Positions 1 through 9,276 of a stretch of 64,000 nucleotides of DNA are shown here, in pieces. Numbering within the stretch: position 1 is the first letter of the stretch; each line of letters opens with the position of its first letter. Source of the stretch: Zoogloea oleivorans (GTDB lineage: Bacteria > Pseudomonadota > Gammaproteobacteria > Burkholderiales > Rhodocyclaceae); the NCBI GenBank assembly GCA_030157785.1, contig JAOAUC010000019.1:1-64000 (forward strand). The letters are read 5' to 3'. Below the pieces are notes generated by a model that was not told the origin of the DNA, searched no databases, and worked only from the letters and a program-made list of their open reading frames with translations. Both the position numbers and the translations under genes were made by a program.

Positions 1-55
1 CAATCGAACGCCGTCAACATCATTACTAAAATAAATTCACAACACCCGCAATCGC

Positions 56-1456
56 TCAGTAATCCGGCCCCGAGCCAGTGTACGTTCCCGTGTAATTTTC
101 AAAACGGGTGAACTCACCGAGAAATGTCATTCGGATCGTTCCCGTAGAGCCGTTCCTGTGTTTAGAAATAATCAATTCAGCCATCCCCTTGTCCGGCGAG
201 TCCGGATTGTAGATTTCATCACGGTAAATAAACATAATGATGTCAGCATCCTGCTCAATAGCACCCGACTCCCGCAAGTCAGACGCAACCGGGCGCTTGT
301 TCGGACGTTGCTCAAGACTTCGATTCAGCTGGGACAAGGCAATAATAGGAACGTGCAGCTCTTTGGCGAGAGACTTCACAGAACGAGAAATCTCCGAAAG
401 CTCGGCAGAACGGTTATCACTCTCCTTCAGCGAGGTCATCAGCTGCAGATAGTCGATGACAATCAACCCAAGGCGACCGCATTGGCGATGCAAGCGCCGA
501 CAGCGAGCACGTAAATCGGTGGGGTTTAGCCCAGGCGTCTCGTCAATAAAGATCGGAGCCTCATGAAGCTTGCCCAAAGCGTAAGTCAGGCGCTGCCACT
601 CTTCATCGGTAAGCTTACCCGTACGGATCTTGTGCTGGTCAATCCGCCCCACTGAGGACAAGAAACGAGTTGCCAACTGGGCACCCGGCATTTCCATCGA
701 AAACACGGCAACCGGCAGGCCGGCCTCGACAGCCACGTTCTCAGCAATATTCAGCGCTAACGATGTCTTGCCCATGCCAGGACGAGCGGCAAGCACAATC
801 ATGTCAGAGGGCTGAAGACCGGACGTTTTCTCATCCAGATCAGTCAGACCCGTAGGAACGCCTGTAATACCCGAAGGCGAATCCCGGTCGTAGAGCTCCT
901 GAATACGATCAACAACCTGCCCGAGAATGGGCTGAATGGGCACAAAGCCGCTTACCGTGCGTGCCCCCGCCTCAGCAATCTCGAAGACCTTGGCTTCAGC
1001 CTCGTCAAGAAGCGTCTTGGCATCCTTGCCGGAGGGCGTGAGAGCACTGGCAGCGATCTGATCGCCCACAGACACAAGCTTCCGAAGGATCGCCCGTTCA
1101 CGAATGATCTCGCCGTAACGACGGACGTTGGCTGCAGACGGAGTGCTATTGGCAATCTCGCCAAGGTAAGCCAACCCGCCAACGTGCTCTGCCTCACCGT
1201 TCTTTTCCAGGGCCTCGTAGACGGTCACCACATCAGCAGGCTTACCGTATTCGATCAGCTTGGCAATATGCCGGAAAATCCGGCGATGATCGTCCCGATA
1301 AAAATCTGCCTCATTAACAATATCCCCGACCCGCTCCCAGACCGTGTTGTCAATCAACAAGCCCCCGAGCAAAGACTGCTCCGCCTCGATGGAGTGCGGA
1401 GGCAGACGCAGGGCGGACATGACCGGATCATCGACATGATTTTGAGATTTACGCAT
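56..1456 (-). CDS. dnaB: Replicative DNA helicase DnaB
   Basis: This is the hexameric 5'-3' helicase that unwinds DNA at the replication fork. The 466-aa length is normal for the family. The N-terminal domain carries the typical LPPHSIEAEQSLLGGLL stretch near residue 20. The RecA-like ATPase domain has Walker A ARPGMGKTSLA around residue 230, the Walker B region LIVIDYLQLM and a late KHRNG motif. The ATG start is preceded by GAGGG. It follows the rpsF-priB-rpsR-rplI operon on the same strand, separated by a terminator, a common arrangement in proteobacteria. A DciA-like helicase loader is encoded at 33.9 kb in the same window. The identification is secure. Confidence 0.97.
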   Translation of the reverse strand: MRKSQNHVDDPVMSALRLPPHSIEAEQSLLGGLLIDNTVWERVGDIVNEADFYRDDHRRIFRHIAKLIEYGKPADVVTVYEALEKNGEAEHVGGLAYLGEIANSTPSAANVRRYGEIIRERAILRKLVSVGDQIAASALTPSGKDAKTLLDEAEAKVFEIAEAGARTVSGFVPIQPILGQVVDRIQELYDRDSPSGITGVPTGLTDLDEKTSGLQPSDMIVLAARPGMGKTSLALNIAENVAVEAGLPVAVFSMEMPGAQLATRFLSSVGRIDQHKIRTGKLTDEEWQRLTYALGKLHEAPIFIDETPGLNPTDLRARCRRLHRQCGRLGLIVIDYLQLMTSLKESDNRSAELSEISRSVKSLAKELHVPIIALSQLNRSLEQRPNKRPVASDLRESGAIEQDADIIMFIYRDEIYNPDSPDKGMAELIISKHRNGSTGTIRMTFLGEFTRFENYTGTYTGSGPDY

Positions 1457-1506
1457 GGTCCCTCAGCAAAGCAAGCGGCCCGAAACAGCGCTCCGGGCCG
1501 AAAAAC

Positions 1507-1535
1507 AAAAAGGGCTGCACAAGGCAGCCCTTTTT
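1507..1535 (-). terminator. Intrinsic terminator after rplI
   Basis: A perfect hairpin, AGGGCTGC-cacaag-GCAGCCCT type, is flanked by A-runs on one side and T-runs on the other. It lies between rplI and dnaB, both on the minus strand, so it should end the rpsF-priB-rpsR-rplI transcript. dnaB would then need its own promoter in the 50 bases that follow. Confidence 0.85.
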
Positions 1536-1563
1536 CGATGGTGAGCCGAAGCCCTCCTTCAGA

Positions 1564-2013
1564 TCAGCTCTCGCCAACCACTGCTACGGTGATGGTAGCA
1601 GTCACGTCGGTGTGCAGGGAGACAACGAGTTGCGTCTCGCCAACAACCTTCAACGGACCTTCCGGCATACGGACAGCGGACTTTTCGACGGCAAAACCAG
1701 CAGCCTTCAGGGCATCGGCAACGTCAGCGTTGGTCACAGAACCAAACAGACGACCATCCACACCCGCCTTGCGACCGATCTTGACAGCCTGACCTTCGAG
1801 CTTGGCGCCCTCAGCCTGGGCGGCAACCAACTGCTCGGCGGCAATACGCTCAAGCTCAACGCGACGAGCTTCGAACTCAGCCAGATTGGCGGTATTGGCA
1901 CGCTTAGCCTTACCCTGCGGGATCAGGTAGTTACGAGCGTAACCGTCCTTGACCTTAACCACATCACCCAGACCACCCAGGTTGACGACCTTATCCAAAA
2001 GAATGATTTGCAT
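1564..2013 (-). CDS. rplI: 50S ribosomal protein L9
   Basis: L9 is a two-domain protein of the large ribosomal subunit that binds 23S rRNA near the L1 stalk. The 149-aa sequence begins [19 protein letters not shown] and continues with [18 protein letters not shown], the L9 N-terminal signature. A long connecting helix and a C-terminal domain with a GRLFGSVT motif follow. It is the last gene of the rpsF-priB-rpsR-rplI operon, 15 bases after rpsR, and is followed by a terminator. Nothing is unusual. Confidence 0.98.
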   Translation of the reverse strand: MQIILLDKVVNLGGLGDVVKVKDGYARNYLIPQGKAKRANTANLAEFEARRVELERIAAEQLVAAQAEGAKLEGQAVKIGRKAGVDGRLFGSVTNADVADALKAAGFAVEKSAVRMPEGPLKVVGETQLVVSLHTDVTATITVAVVGES

Positions 2014-2028
2014 GCTGTCTCTCCAGGA

Positions 2029-2298
2029 TTACTGATGCAGGTCGGTGTACGGCAGGAGCGCGAGAAAACGCGCACGCTTGATCGCGGTGGACAGCTGACG
2101 CTGGTAACCGGACTTGGTGCCGGTGATGCGAGCCGGCATGATCTTGGCGTTTTCGGTAACGAAATCCTTGAGGATATCCACATCCTTGTAATCGATCTCT
2201 TCGATCTTTTCTGCGCTAAAGCGGCAGAACTTGCGACGCTTGAAGAGACTGCGACCACCACGGTCGTCTTTACGCTTCGTTGCTGGCTTGAATGCCAT
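2029..2298 (-). CDS. rpsR: 30S ribosomal protein S18
   Basis: S18 is a small 30S protein that sits next to S6 on the platform. The ORF track starts upstream at 2460, but the S18 start is the ATG at 2298 ([15 protein letters not shown]), giving 89 aa. It has RRKFCRF and the conserved [18 protein letters not shown] and [13 protein letters not shown] stretches. An AAGGAA ribosome binding site precedes this ATG. The upstream priB reading frame runs 29 bases into rpsR in another frame, so translation of the two is probably coupled. Confidence 0.97.
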   Translation of the reverse strand: MAFKPATKRKDDRGGRSLFKRRKFCRFSAEKIEEIDYKDVDILKDFVTENAKIMPARITGTKSGYQRQLSTAIKRARFLALLPYTDLHQ

Positions 2299-2614
2299 GA
2301 TTCGTTCCTTCCAAAAATTCGATCGTATCGATATGCAGCACAGGCACCCTGCTGCGCAGACTTTTCGCTGCAAAGAAACCAGTGAGCCGGGCGGGGCTTC
2401 CGAGCCGGGCAACAGCAAGCAATTTTGCTTTGTCACCGACCGCCACCACCTGCAGCTCAAGCTCTACGTCACGCGAGAGCCCCGCTTCCACCTGCTTCGA
2501 ACGGTGCTCGATGCGCCCTGCCAGCACCGGCACGCCGCCGGGGGAGTAGCGCATCTGACCGATCTCGGCCAGGATGCCATCTATCTCAAAACTGTTGCGA
2601 CCTGCTTCCTGCAA
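2270..2614 (-). CDS. priB: Primosomal replication protein N (PriB)
   Basis: PriB is a small single-stranded-DNA-binding OB-fold dimer that works with PriA and DnaT in replication restart. The assignment rests on position between rpsF and rpsR, on length (114 aa against about 104 in E. coli), and on OB-fold-like patterns including the [13 protein letters not shown] segment, which resembles the EHRS-containing strand of E. coli PriB. The first in-frame start codon is TTG at 2614, directly after the rpsF stop, and no ATG comes before residue 21. A TTG start is therefore likely. The 3' end overlaps rpsR by 29 bases. Confidence 0.85.
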   Translation of the reverse strand: MQEAGRNSFEIDGILAEIGQMRYSPGGVPVLAGRIEHRSKQVEAGLSRDVELELQVVAVGDKAKLLAVARLGSPARLTGFFAAKSLRSRVPVLHIDTIEFLEGTNHGIQASNEA

Positions 2615-2615
2615 A

Positions 2616-2996
2616 TCAGGCGGCGGGCTGCTGCTCGGCCGGCTTGACCTCTTCAGAGGAAGTCAGGGAGCGAGCTTTTTCTTCCTTCATCATCGGCGAC
2701 GGCGTCGTGACGGCGCGCTTCATGCGGATGGAGAGATGGCGCAGGATGGCGTCGTTGAACTTGAAGCCATGCTCCAGTTCGGCGATGGTGGGCTGATCGC
2801 ACTCGATGTTCATCAGCACGTAGTGAGCCTTGTGGATCTTGTCGATCGGGTAGGCCAACTGACGGCGACCCCAGTCTTCCAGACGATGAATCTGGCCGCC
2901 CTGGGTGGTAACGAGGCTACGGTAACGCTCGATCATGGCGGGCACCTGCTCGCTTTGATCGGGGTGGACAATGAATACGACTTCGTAATGACGCAT
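2616..2996 (-). CDS. rpsF: 30S ribosomal protein S6
   Basis: S6 is the 30S platform protein that pairs with S18. The chosen ATG at 2996 ([19 protein letters not shown]) gives 126 aa and has a strong AAGGAG ribosome binding site eight bases upstream; the longer ORF start at 3098 has no support. The sequence carries the family signature around [20 protein letters not shown]. The tail after residue 100 is charged and Ala/Pro rich, as is common for S6. It is the first gene of the rpsF-priB-rpsR-rplI operon, and tRNA-Ser lies 125 bases upstream on the same strand. Confidence 0.97.
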   Translation of the reverse strand: MRHYEVVFIVHPDQSEQVPAMIERYRSLVTTQGGQIHRLEDWGRRQLAYPIDKIHKAHYVLMNIECDQPTIAELEHGFKFNDAILRHLSIRMKRAVTTPSPMMKEEKARSLTSSEEVKPAEQQPAA

Positions 2997-3118
2997 GAAA
3001 TCTCCTTCTGGATCAAAACCCTCCGTCATGCGAACGGTAGGGCAAGGTAAAAAATCGTCCGAACGAGGCAATGCGTGCGCCAATACTGCCTGGCACACGC
3101 AAACCTTTCGGGGGAATT

Positions 3119-3211
<93 letters not shown>

Positions 3212-3248
3212 AGATGGAGGCAGCACTATATATGAAAAAATCTGGAAG

Positions 3249-5303
3249 TCAAAGACTATTTTCAGCTTCGCGCATTCTGCCGGCCCGATCGGGGAGTCGC
3301 ACGTAGTCCACCAGCGCCTGAACTTCAGCGGAGGGAGGTGGCGTAAGAAGGCTCACGATGGCGATGACGACGAAACCAACGGGCACACCGAACACCCCGC
3401 TGGAGATCGGATGAATATCGAGCCAAGCATCACCCATGTTTCCGCCAAAGAACGGATGAGTCCGCACAATGTAGTAAAGCGTGATTCCCAGGCCCGCGAT
3501 CATGCCGGCAACGGCACCCCATTTGTTCGCCCTTCTCCAGAAAATACCCAGAACAAGAGCCGGAAAGAAGGCCGAAGCCGCGATGGAAAAGGCCAGGCCC
3601 ACCATCAGGAGGATGCTGTCCGGACGCAAGGAAGCCACCCACGCAGCCACGACCGCCACGACCAACAACTGGGACTTGGTGATAACAAGTCGCCTCTGGG
3701 TGGAGGCCTGGGGATTAACCATCTTGTAGTAGAGATCGTGGGACAGGGAGTGGGAAATAGTGAGCAGCAGCCCGTCCGCGGTAGACAAGGCCGCAGCCAG
3801 CCCGCCGGCAGCCACGAGCCCCGAAACCACGTACGGCAGGCCTGCAATTTCGGGGACCAGGAGCAGGATCACGTCACTGTTCAGGGTGAGTTCAGCAAGC
3901 TGGAGAATACCGTCGCCGTTGATGTCCTCCACCTTTACGAGTCCTACCCGCCCCCAGGAGGCCACCCAGTGCGGCAAGGTGCCAATGTTCGAGCCAACGA
4001 GGTTGCTGTACACCTCCCATTTGGCAAAAACCGCATAGGCCGGCGCTGTAACATAGAGGAGAAATATGAAAAATAGCGACCAAAACACGGAACGTCGTGC
4101 CGCGCTCACACTCGGCGTCGTGTAGTAGCGCACCAGGATGTGCGGCAAGGCTGCGGTTCCGACCATCAGCACGAAGGTCAGGGCAATAAAGTTATTGCGC
4201 ACACTGTCTCGGCTCGCCTGATCAGCCCCCGGATGGGCCTCGGCGTGGGGAGCGGGATGGACTGCCCGGGTCAGACTGTCCTGCCGGCCCCTCTCCCACT
4301 TCAGACGAGCTTCGTCGGGCGTGCGGGGCAAGTCCCGGAGGGTCCGCTCGGCTGCGGAGATATCACGGGCCGGCGCGCCCTGTGTACGTAACTCGGTCAC
4401 CCGCTGCACCTGCCCGATACGCTCGGCAGCCAGGGAGTCGGGCAGATCGGCAATCTTGCGGGCGTACTCCTCGGCGCGATAGCGGTACTGAGCCCGCACC
4501 TCGTTTTCCCGCGGTTCGGAGAAGAGCTCAAGCTCTTTGACACCCAGATCCTGCAGAACCTTGCCGTACATCACCTGAGGCACAGGAACCCCGGTCACTT
4601 TGTAGGACAGAATCGTTACTGGCACCAAGTAGGCAATGATCAGAATCAGGTACTGGGCGACCTGGGTCCAGGTGACGGCACGCATGCCGCCGAGAAAAGA
4701 ACAAACCAGTATCCCGGCCAAGCCGACAAAAACACCAATCTCGAACTCAATCCCGATAAAGCGGCTGGTGATCAAACCCACACCATAGATCTGCGCAACC
4801 ACATAGACGAAGCTGGCCAGCACACCTGCAAACACGCCGACGACCCGGGCGAAGTGCCCCTCGTAACGGGCACCGAGAAAATCGGGAATGGTGAACTGGC
4901 CAAATTTACGCAAAAAAGGCGCCAGTAGTAGCGCGACCAGAACATAGCCGCCAGTCCAGCCCGTCACGAAGGCCAAGCCCTCAAAACCCGAGTAATACAA
5001 GGTGCCGGCCAGCCCGATGAAGGACGCGGCACTCATCCAGTCAGCAGCCGTGGCCATGCCGTTGAACAATGCCGGAACCCGCCGTCCGGCCACGTAATAC
5101 TCGGAGACGTCGGAGGTCCGGCTCATGACCCCGATCGAGGCATAGATCGCAATGGTCGCGAAAAGAAAGATCTGCCCGATCCACCTGGGCGACAGGCCGA
5201 GCTGCTCGGCGACCGCGAGCAAACCCACCAGGCTGACAAAGCCTGCAACGTAAAGTATGTAGTAGCGCCCGAGGCGGCGGAACAGCGCGGGGGTCGTACT
5301 CAT
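3249..5303 (-). CDS. Sodium:solute symporter, VC_2705/ActP-like large subunit
   Basis: This is a multi-pass inner-membrane transporter of the SSS family, probably for acetate or another short carboxylate given its neighbours (acs, symporter-fused kinase). The 684 aa include the conserved GMATAADWMSAASFIGLAG segment near residue 85 and the SFLGGMRAVTWTQVAQY segment. A large soluble loop at about residues 255-360 is rich in Arg, Glu and Ala and separates transmembrane blocks. A canonical EF-hand-type loop, DINGDGILQLAE, is seen at residues 460-471. The small DUF4212 partner lies 12 bases upstream. It is the last gene of the acetate operon. The substrate is inferred. Confidence 0.9.
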   Translation of the reverse strand: MSTTPALFRRLGRYYILYVAGFVSLVGLLAVAEQLGLSPRWIGQIFLFATIAIYASIGVMSRTSDVSEYYVAGRRVPALFNGMATAADWMSAASFIGLAGTLYYSGFEGLAFVTGWTGGYVLVALLLAPFLRKFGQFTIPDFLGARYEGHFARVVGVFAGVLASFVYVVAQIYGVGLITSRFIGIEFEIGVFVGLAGILVCSFLGGMRAVTWTQVAQYLILIIAYLVPVTILSYKVTGVPVPQVMYGKVLQDLGVKELELFSEPRENEVRAQYRYRAEEYARKIADLPDSLAAERIGQVQRVTELRTQGAPARDISAAERTLRDLPRTPDEARLKWERGRQDSLTRAVHPAPHAEAHPGADQASRDSVRNNFIALTFVLMVGTAALPHILVRYYTTPSVSAARRSVFWSLFFIFLLYVTAPAYAVFAKWEVYSNLVGSNIGTLPHWVASWGRVGLVKVEDINGDGILQLAELTLNSDVILLLVPEIAGLPYVVSGLVAAGGLAAALSTADGLLLTISHSLSHDLYYKMVNPQASTQRRLVITKSQLLVVAVVAAWVASLRPDSILLMVGLAFSIAASAFFPALVLGIFWRRANKWGAVAGMIAGLGITLYYIVRTHPFFGGNMGDAWLDIHPISSGVFGVPVGFVVIAIVSLLTPPPSAEVQALVDYVRLPDRAGRMREAENSL

Positions 5304-5315
5304 CCTAAGCCGCTC

Positions 5316-5579
5316 TCAATCCTCGTTATACATGCCATAGCGCCGCTCGAGCCGGGTCATCCAGCGGTCGTAAAGCCAGACAATCAGTAGAAAAACGATC
5401 AGCGCGCCCTGCGCCGCCATGTAGAAACCCAGGGGCCAGCCGAGAAAAATCACCGAATTCATTTCGTCTGCAAACCAGCCCGGCAGGAAGCTCACGCTGG
5501 CCCAGACAAGCAAGAGGACTCCCGTCAGGCGCAACGTGGCCCGCCAATAGGCCTGCTGTCTTGCGGCGGTATCGCTCAC
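5316..5579 (-). CDS. DUF4212 small subunit of sodium:solute symporter
   Basis: This is a small inner-membrane protein with two predicted transmembrane helices (LTGVLLLVWASVSFLPGWF and FYMAAQGALIVFLLIVWLY). It ends with the family-typical basic stretch YDRWMTRLERRYGM. Such proteins are encoded next to VC_2705-type symporters and are thought to be their partner subunit. The track start at 5621 adds 14 residues. The GTG at 5579 (VSDTAARQQAYWRA) has a GGGGAG site six bases upstream and gives 87 aa, the usual size, so it is preferred. Confidence 0.88.
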   Translation of the reverse strand: MSDTAARQQAYWRATLRLTGVLLLVWASVSFLPGWFADEMNSVIFLGWPLGFYMAAQGALIVFLLIVWLYDRWMTRLERRYGMYNED

Positions 5580-5651
5580 TCTCCACTCCCCTCCGGCCCG
5601 ACTCAGGGCCGCTGTAATCACCGCCGAGTATAGCGTCGCCGGACCAAAGCC

Positions 5652-7091
5652 CTATAGTTGATAGCGAATTTGGAGTTTTTGCTGAAGCTTGCGGGCTTGG
5701 CGGAACGACTCTTTCAAGAAGGATCGCTCAAGCTCGTTGAGATCGTCCGGTGCAAGCAGATTGGGCGGTGTGCCGGGTACTCTTTGCCGACGCAACCTCA
5801 TCTGCTGAATGACGTTCAGCGCCTCGACCAGGGCATCAGTTTCCCTGGGCGCCCAACGCAGCATGGCCCCCGCCGCCCGTAACCGACCCGCAGTGGACGT
5901 CTCTCCAATACCCAAAGCCAGTGCATAAATACGGGCCGCATCGACAAAAGGCCGGGTGCCATCACGTTTCAGATCAAGAAAACCGGTCTCCCGATCCACC
6001 ACGAAATCGCGGATGCGGCCCAATGGCGGACCGCTGCGCAAGGCATTGCCGGCCATGAACCGAAGAAACAGGGGGTTGTCGGCCGCCGTGGAGAGGAGCC
6101 AGTCTTTCAGGTCGACGGCCAGCGCCCCTTCACCGGCAAGAGGCCGGAAGTCGAAAAAAATGGTCGCATTGAGGAGATCATCCGGACTCGCAGAACGCAT
6201 CCACTCGACGAACTGCCCCCGCCACTCCCCAAGGGACAGGCACCACTTCGGATTACCCGCCATCACCCCCCCCTTGCAGAGAGGAAAACCGCACTCGTCG
6301 AGCAGCTCATTGACCCGCCGGGCAAAGGGCAGGAAGCGGACGCGCAGCCCTTCGGCTTCTTGCTCGGATTCCGACGCAAAGATGAGACCGTTGTCCTGAT
6401 CTGTATCGAGAGTCTGTTCGAGACGCCCTTCAGAACCGAAAGTCAGCCAGCACCAGCGTACGAGAGGCAACTCGAACTCCGTCTCGGCAATATCGATGGC
6501 CGCTAATACGATCAGATCGTTGAGAATCGCGATCCATTCGCTGACGTGTTCGGCACCGGCCCCCTCATCGACCAGCGCTCCTGCAGCTTCGCGTACCCGT
6601 CCGGCCACCCTGGCAAGGCCGGGCGCATCGGTGGCGGCCTGGATCGCTTCAACGAGATCTTCCGTTTCGAGACGCCTGGTGGCGTAAAGATCACCTCGGG
6701 ATACGACGCCGACAAAGCGGCCGGCACCGTCAAGCACGACCAGATGACGCAGGTCGTAACGGGCCATGGCGAGCCGCGCTTGGTGGACACTGGCCGACAG
6801 CGGCAGGGAGATCACACCTCCGGTCATTACGCCGGCTACCGGCTCGTCGAGATCGCCGGCAACCAGGGCCACCCGCTCGATGGCATCGCGCTGAGTCAGG
6901 ATGCCGAGGGGCCGCAGGCTGGCCGGATCGACCACCACGACTGTCCCGACACGTGCAGCGCACATGCGCCCGAGTGCTTCGCGGACACTGCTATCGGGCC
7001 CCACGTGCACCGGATTACGCCGCAAAAACCCACCGAGACAGCCAGACAACCGGGGCTCGTCCACATCCTCCTCGAACAATTCGGCGGCCAC
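5652..7091 (-). CDS. CBS-domain DUF294 nucleotidyltransferase-like protein
   Basis: The 479-aa protein starts with a pair of CBS domains (residues about 15-140; VGTVVVVDP, GILTQRDAIERVAL, RHLVVLDGAGRFVGVVSRGDL) that in other proteins sense adenine nucleotides. Next is a DUF294 nucleotidyltransferase core with FGSEGRLEQTLDTDQDNG near residue 216, whose GS and DxD elements resemble the GlnD nucleotidyltransferase site. A DUF294 C-terminal helical domain follows. The start is GTG at 7091 with GGAGG just upstream, 12 bases after the exonuclease fusion gene. Proteins of this type recur in acs/symporter loci; the target is unknown. Regulation by nucleotide charge is an inference. Confidence 0.88.
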   Translation of the reverse strand: MAAELFEEDVDEPRLSGCLGGFLRRNPVHVGPDSSVREALGRMCAARVGTVVVVDPASLRPLGILTQRDAIERVALVAGDLDEPVAGVMTGGVISLPLSASVHQARLAMARYDLRHLVVLDGAGRFVGVVSRGDLYATRRLETEDLVEAIQAATDAPGLARVAGRVREAAGALVDEGAGAEHVSEWIAILNDLIVLAAIDIAETEFELPLVRWCWLTFGSEGRLEQTLDTDQDNGLIFASESEQEAEGLRVRFLPFARRVNELLDECGFPLCKGGVMAGNPKWCLSLGEWRGQFVEWMRSASPDDLLNATIFFDFRPLAGEGALAVDLKDWLLSTAADNPLFLRFMAGNALRSGPPLGRIRDFVVDRETGFLDLKRDGTRPFVDAARIYALALGIGETSTAGRLRAAGAMLRWAPRETDALVEALNVIQQMRLRRQRVPGTPPNLLAPDDLNELERSFLKESFRQARKLQQKLQIRYQL

Positions 7092-7103
7092 TGCGCCTCC
7101 GAT

Positions 7104-9269
7104 CTAGTACTTGACCCGTGCGTAGTAGGTCTTTTCAGACGCCCGGCGAGCCTCACCAAGAGTCCGGATACCCATCTCCGCCAGCAGCGGGATCATGCGC
7201 AGGAAAACCTCCCCGGTGACGATCGCATCGCCGATTGCCGTGTGGCGCCCCATGATGTTCACCCCCATACGTTCGCAGATCGCCTCCAGCCGGTGGGACT
7301 CCTGAGAAGGATGAATCACGGCCGAGAGCAGCAGGGTATCCAGCACCGGCTGGGCGAAGCGGATGCCCGTACCCTCTTCCTTGAGCTGCAGGAAACGCAT
7401 GTCGAAAGCGGCGTTGTGGGCAACCAGCACCGTATCCTCGGCAAAGGCATGGAAGGCCGGCAGCACCTTGCTCATCGGCGGCTGCCCCAGAAGCATTTCG
7501 GGCGTAATCCCGTGAATCTTAGTGGAAGACTCAGGCAGTTCGCGGAGGGGATCGACCAGTTGATCGAAGGACTCCGACTTGAGAAGCTTTCCGTTAACAA
7601 TCCGTGTCGCACCGATCTGGATGATCTCGTCGCCCTCGGAAGGATTGAGGCCGGTGGTCTCGGTATCAAAGACCGTAAAGGCCAGCTCGGCGAGCGGACG
7701 ATCGTCGAGTTCGTGACTGGCTTCGGTCTGCTTGAAGAGATCGAAGTCGTAATACTCCGGACGGCTGTCCTGTTTCAGGTAGGCCGACGCGTCCACCTGA
7801 TCCTGGGGCGTAGCCGACGGAAGGAGCAGACGGAAGAAGGCTCGGTGCTGGGTTTTCTCCCGCTGCAACCACATTTCACCGTCGTGGCGGGCAATCACAT
7901 CGCGCACCGTCAAGGGTGAGCTTTCGCCGGCAAAGGCCATCGGCTCCAGCTCCCAGGACATCACGGTTTCCGTGCTCATGGCCTGCCCCGACCAGATCAG
8001 ATCCAGGTGCACCAGACGTCCGGCCGAGGTCAGGCGGAAACGAACCTCGCGCACCTCGAACTCGTCGGATAAACGACTGGCCAGATAGCTGATCGCCTGC
8101 AGCAGAGAGAAGCTGTCCACCTTCACCCACACGTCGGGGTCCACGTCTTCCAGCTTGGTGGGCAGACCGAGCTTCTTTTCGACACGACGCTGGGCCGCCG
8201 CCACCAGATCGGCCCCGAGCATTTCGTCGAGAGGCCAACGTGTTTTGAGGGAGTCGGCGAAAGTATTGGCAGTTTCATCAAGCCGGCTGCTCATCCCCTG
8301 CACTTCGTCGCGAATCACCTTCAGGAAACGATCCTTCAGTTCCGTATCGAGATCCGGATACTCCAGCATCTCGGCTGCTGCCCGCAGATTGGCGAGGGAC
8401 GAGCGGCTCCCCTCGGTGAGGGAGTGCAACATCTGGTCGCGCTTGGTCTCGGCCTCAAAGTTGCGCGTGATGTTGTCGAGCATCAGCACAAAGCCGGACA
8501 CCGTCGACTCGGTCTCACCCTCAACGGCCGACAAAACGGGCGCCATCTGCACCCGCAGCAACTGCCCGGCGCGGGTGGTTGTCACAAAGTTGGCGACGGG
8601 CTGGGCGCTCTGCCGGCGAATGCGCTCCTGGATGCTCTCCAGCGCATGCACGATCAGGTTGCGCTCGAAAACCATGTAGATCGAACGTCCGAGCCCGATG
8701 ATCTCACCCCCGCCAGCCGCCGTGGGGGCATCCGACAGGGCCTTGAACTGCAGCCTCGCCCGGTTGTTGTAGAGCAGGATGCGGCCATCCAGATTGCACA
8801 CAACGACGCTCTGGTTCAGCTCGGACATCAACGCGGCCAGCCTGTTACGCTCCTCCTCCACCGACAGACGCGCCTCACGGACACGCACCTCCACGTCTTC
8901 CTGAAGACTGCGGCGCTGGTCGGCAAGCAGATTGACCGACTCGGCAATGCGCTGGAGTTCGGGCGAGCCCGTCGGCTTCAGGCGCCGGGCCGGGTCAGTG
9001 CCGACAATCAGGCCGAGCTCATCAGCCAGCATGGCGGGCGCAGCCAGGTTCTCCTGGACGAAGGATTTCATCATCACCGCCGCCGCCCCGGCCCCCACCA
9101 GCCCGATCATGATCAGCAAACCGAGCCGGGGATTCAGAATCGGCTCCAGCACCTCCCGCTCGTATGGACTGAAATCGCGCCACACAGTAATGCCGGCGGC
9201 CGCCAGCACACCCACAACCAGGACGCAGGCCGAAAGGATCGCCAGCGCCTGCCTTGACTTGAGGCTCAT
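7104..9269 (-). CDS. Membrane sensor (PAS/degenerate kinase) fused to DEDDh 3'-5' exonuclease
   Basis: The 721-aa protein has two N-terminal transmembrane helices (about 8-29 and 48-67). A coiled coil with a PAS-like domain follows (about 130-290; LNQSVVVCNLDGRILLYNNR). Then come a HisKA/HATPase-like region (about 290-490) that lacks the phospho-acceptor His, and a C-terminal DnaQ-like exonuclease domain from about residue 520. The exonuclease keeps all five DEDDh residues: FDTETTG, HNAAFD and GRHTAIGDA. It sits between the receiver-only regulator and the CBS-DUF294 gene in the acetate operon. The nuclease fold is seen directly; its substrate and the reason for coupling it to a membrane sensor are unknown. 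Confidence 0.9.
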   Translation of the reverse strand: MSLKSRQALAILSACVLVVGVLAAAGITVWRDFSPYEREVLEPILNPRLGLLIMIGLVGAGAAAVMMKSFVQENLAAPAMLADELGLIVGTDPARRLKPTGSPELQRIAESVNLLADQRRSLQEDVEVRVREARLSVEEERNRLAALMSELNQSVVVCNLDGRILLYNNRARLQFKALSDAPTAAGGGEIIGLGRSIYMVFERNLIVHALESIQERIRRQSAQPVANFVTTTRAGQLLRVQMAPVLSAVEGETESTVSGFVLMLDNITRNFEAETKRDQMLHSLTEGSRSSLANLRAAAEMLEYPDLDTELKDRFLKVIRDEVQGMSSRLDETANTFADSLKTRWPLDEMLGADLVAAAQRRVEKKLGLPTKLEDVDPDVWVKVDSFSLLQAISYLASRLSDEFEVREVRFRLTSAGRLVHLDLIWSGQAMSTETVMSWELEPMAFAGESSPLTVRDVIARHDGEMWLQREKTQHRAFFRLLLPSATPQDQVDASAYLKQDSRPEYYDFDLFKQTEASHELDDRPLAELAFTVFDTETTGLNPSEGDEIIQIGATRIVNGKLLKSESFDQLVDPLRELPESSTKIHGITPEMLLGQPPMSKVLPAFHAFAEDTVLVAHNAAFDMRFLQLKEEGTGIRFAQPVLDTLLLSAVIHPSQESHRLEAICERMGVNIMGRHTAIGDAIVTGEVFLRMIPLLAEMGIRTLGEARRASEKTYYARVKY

Positions 9270-9276
9270 TGCGGGC

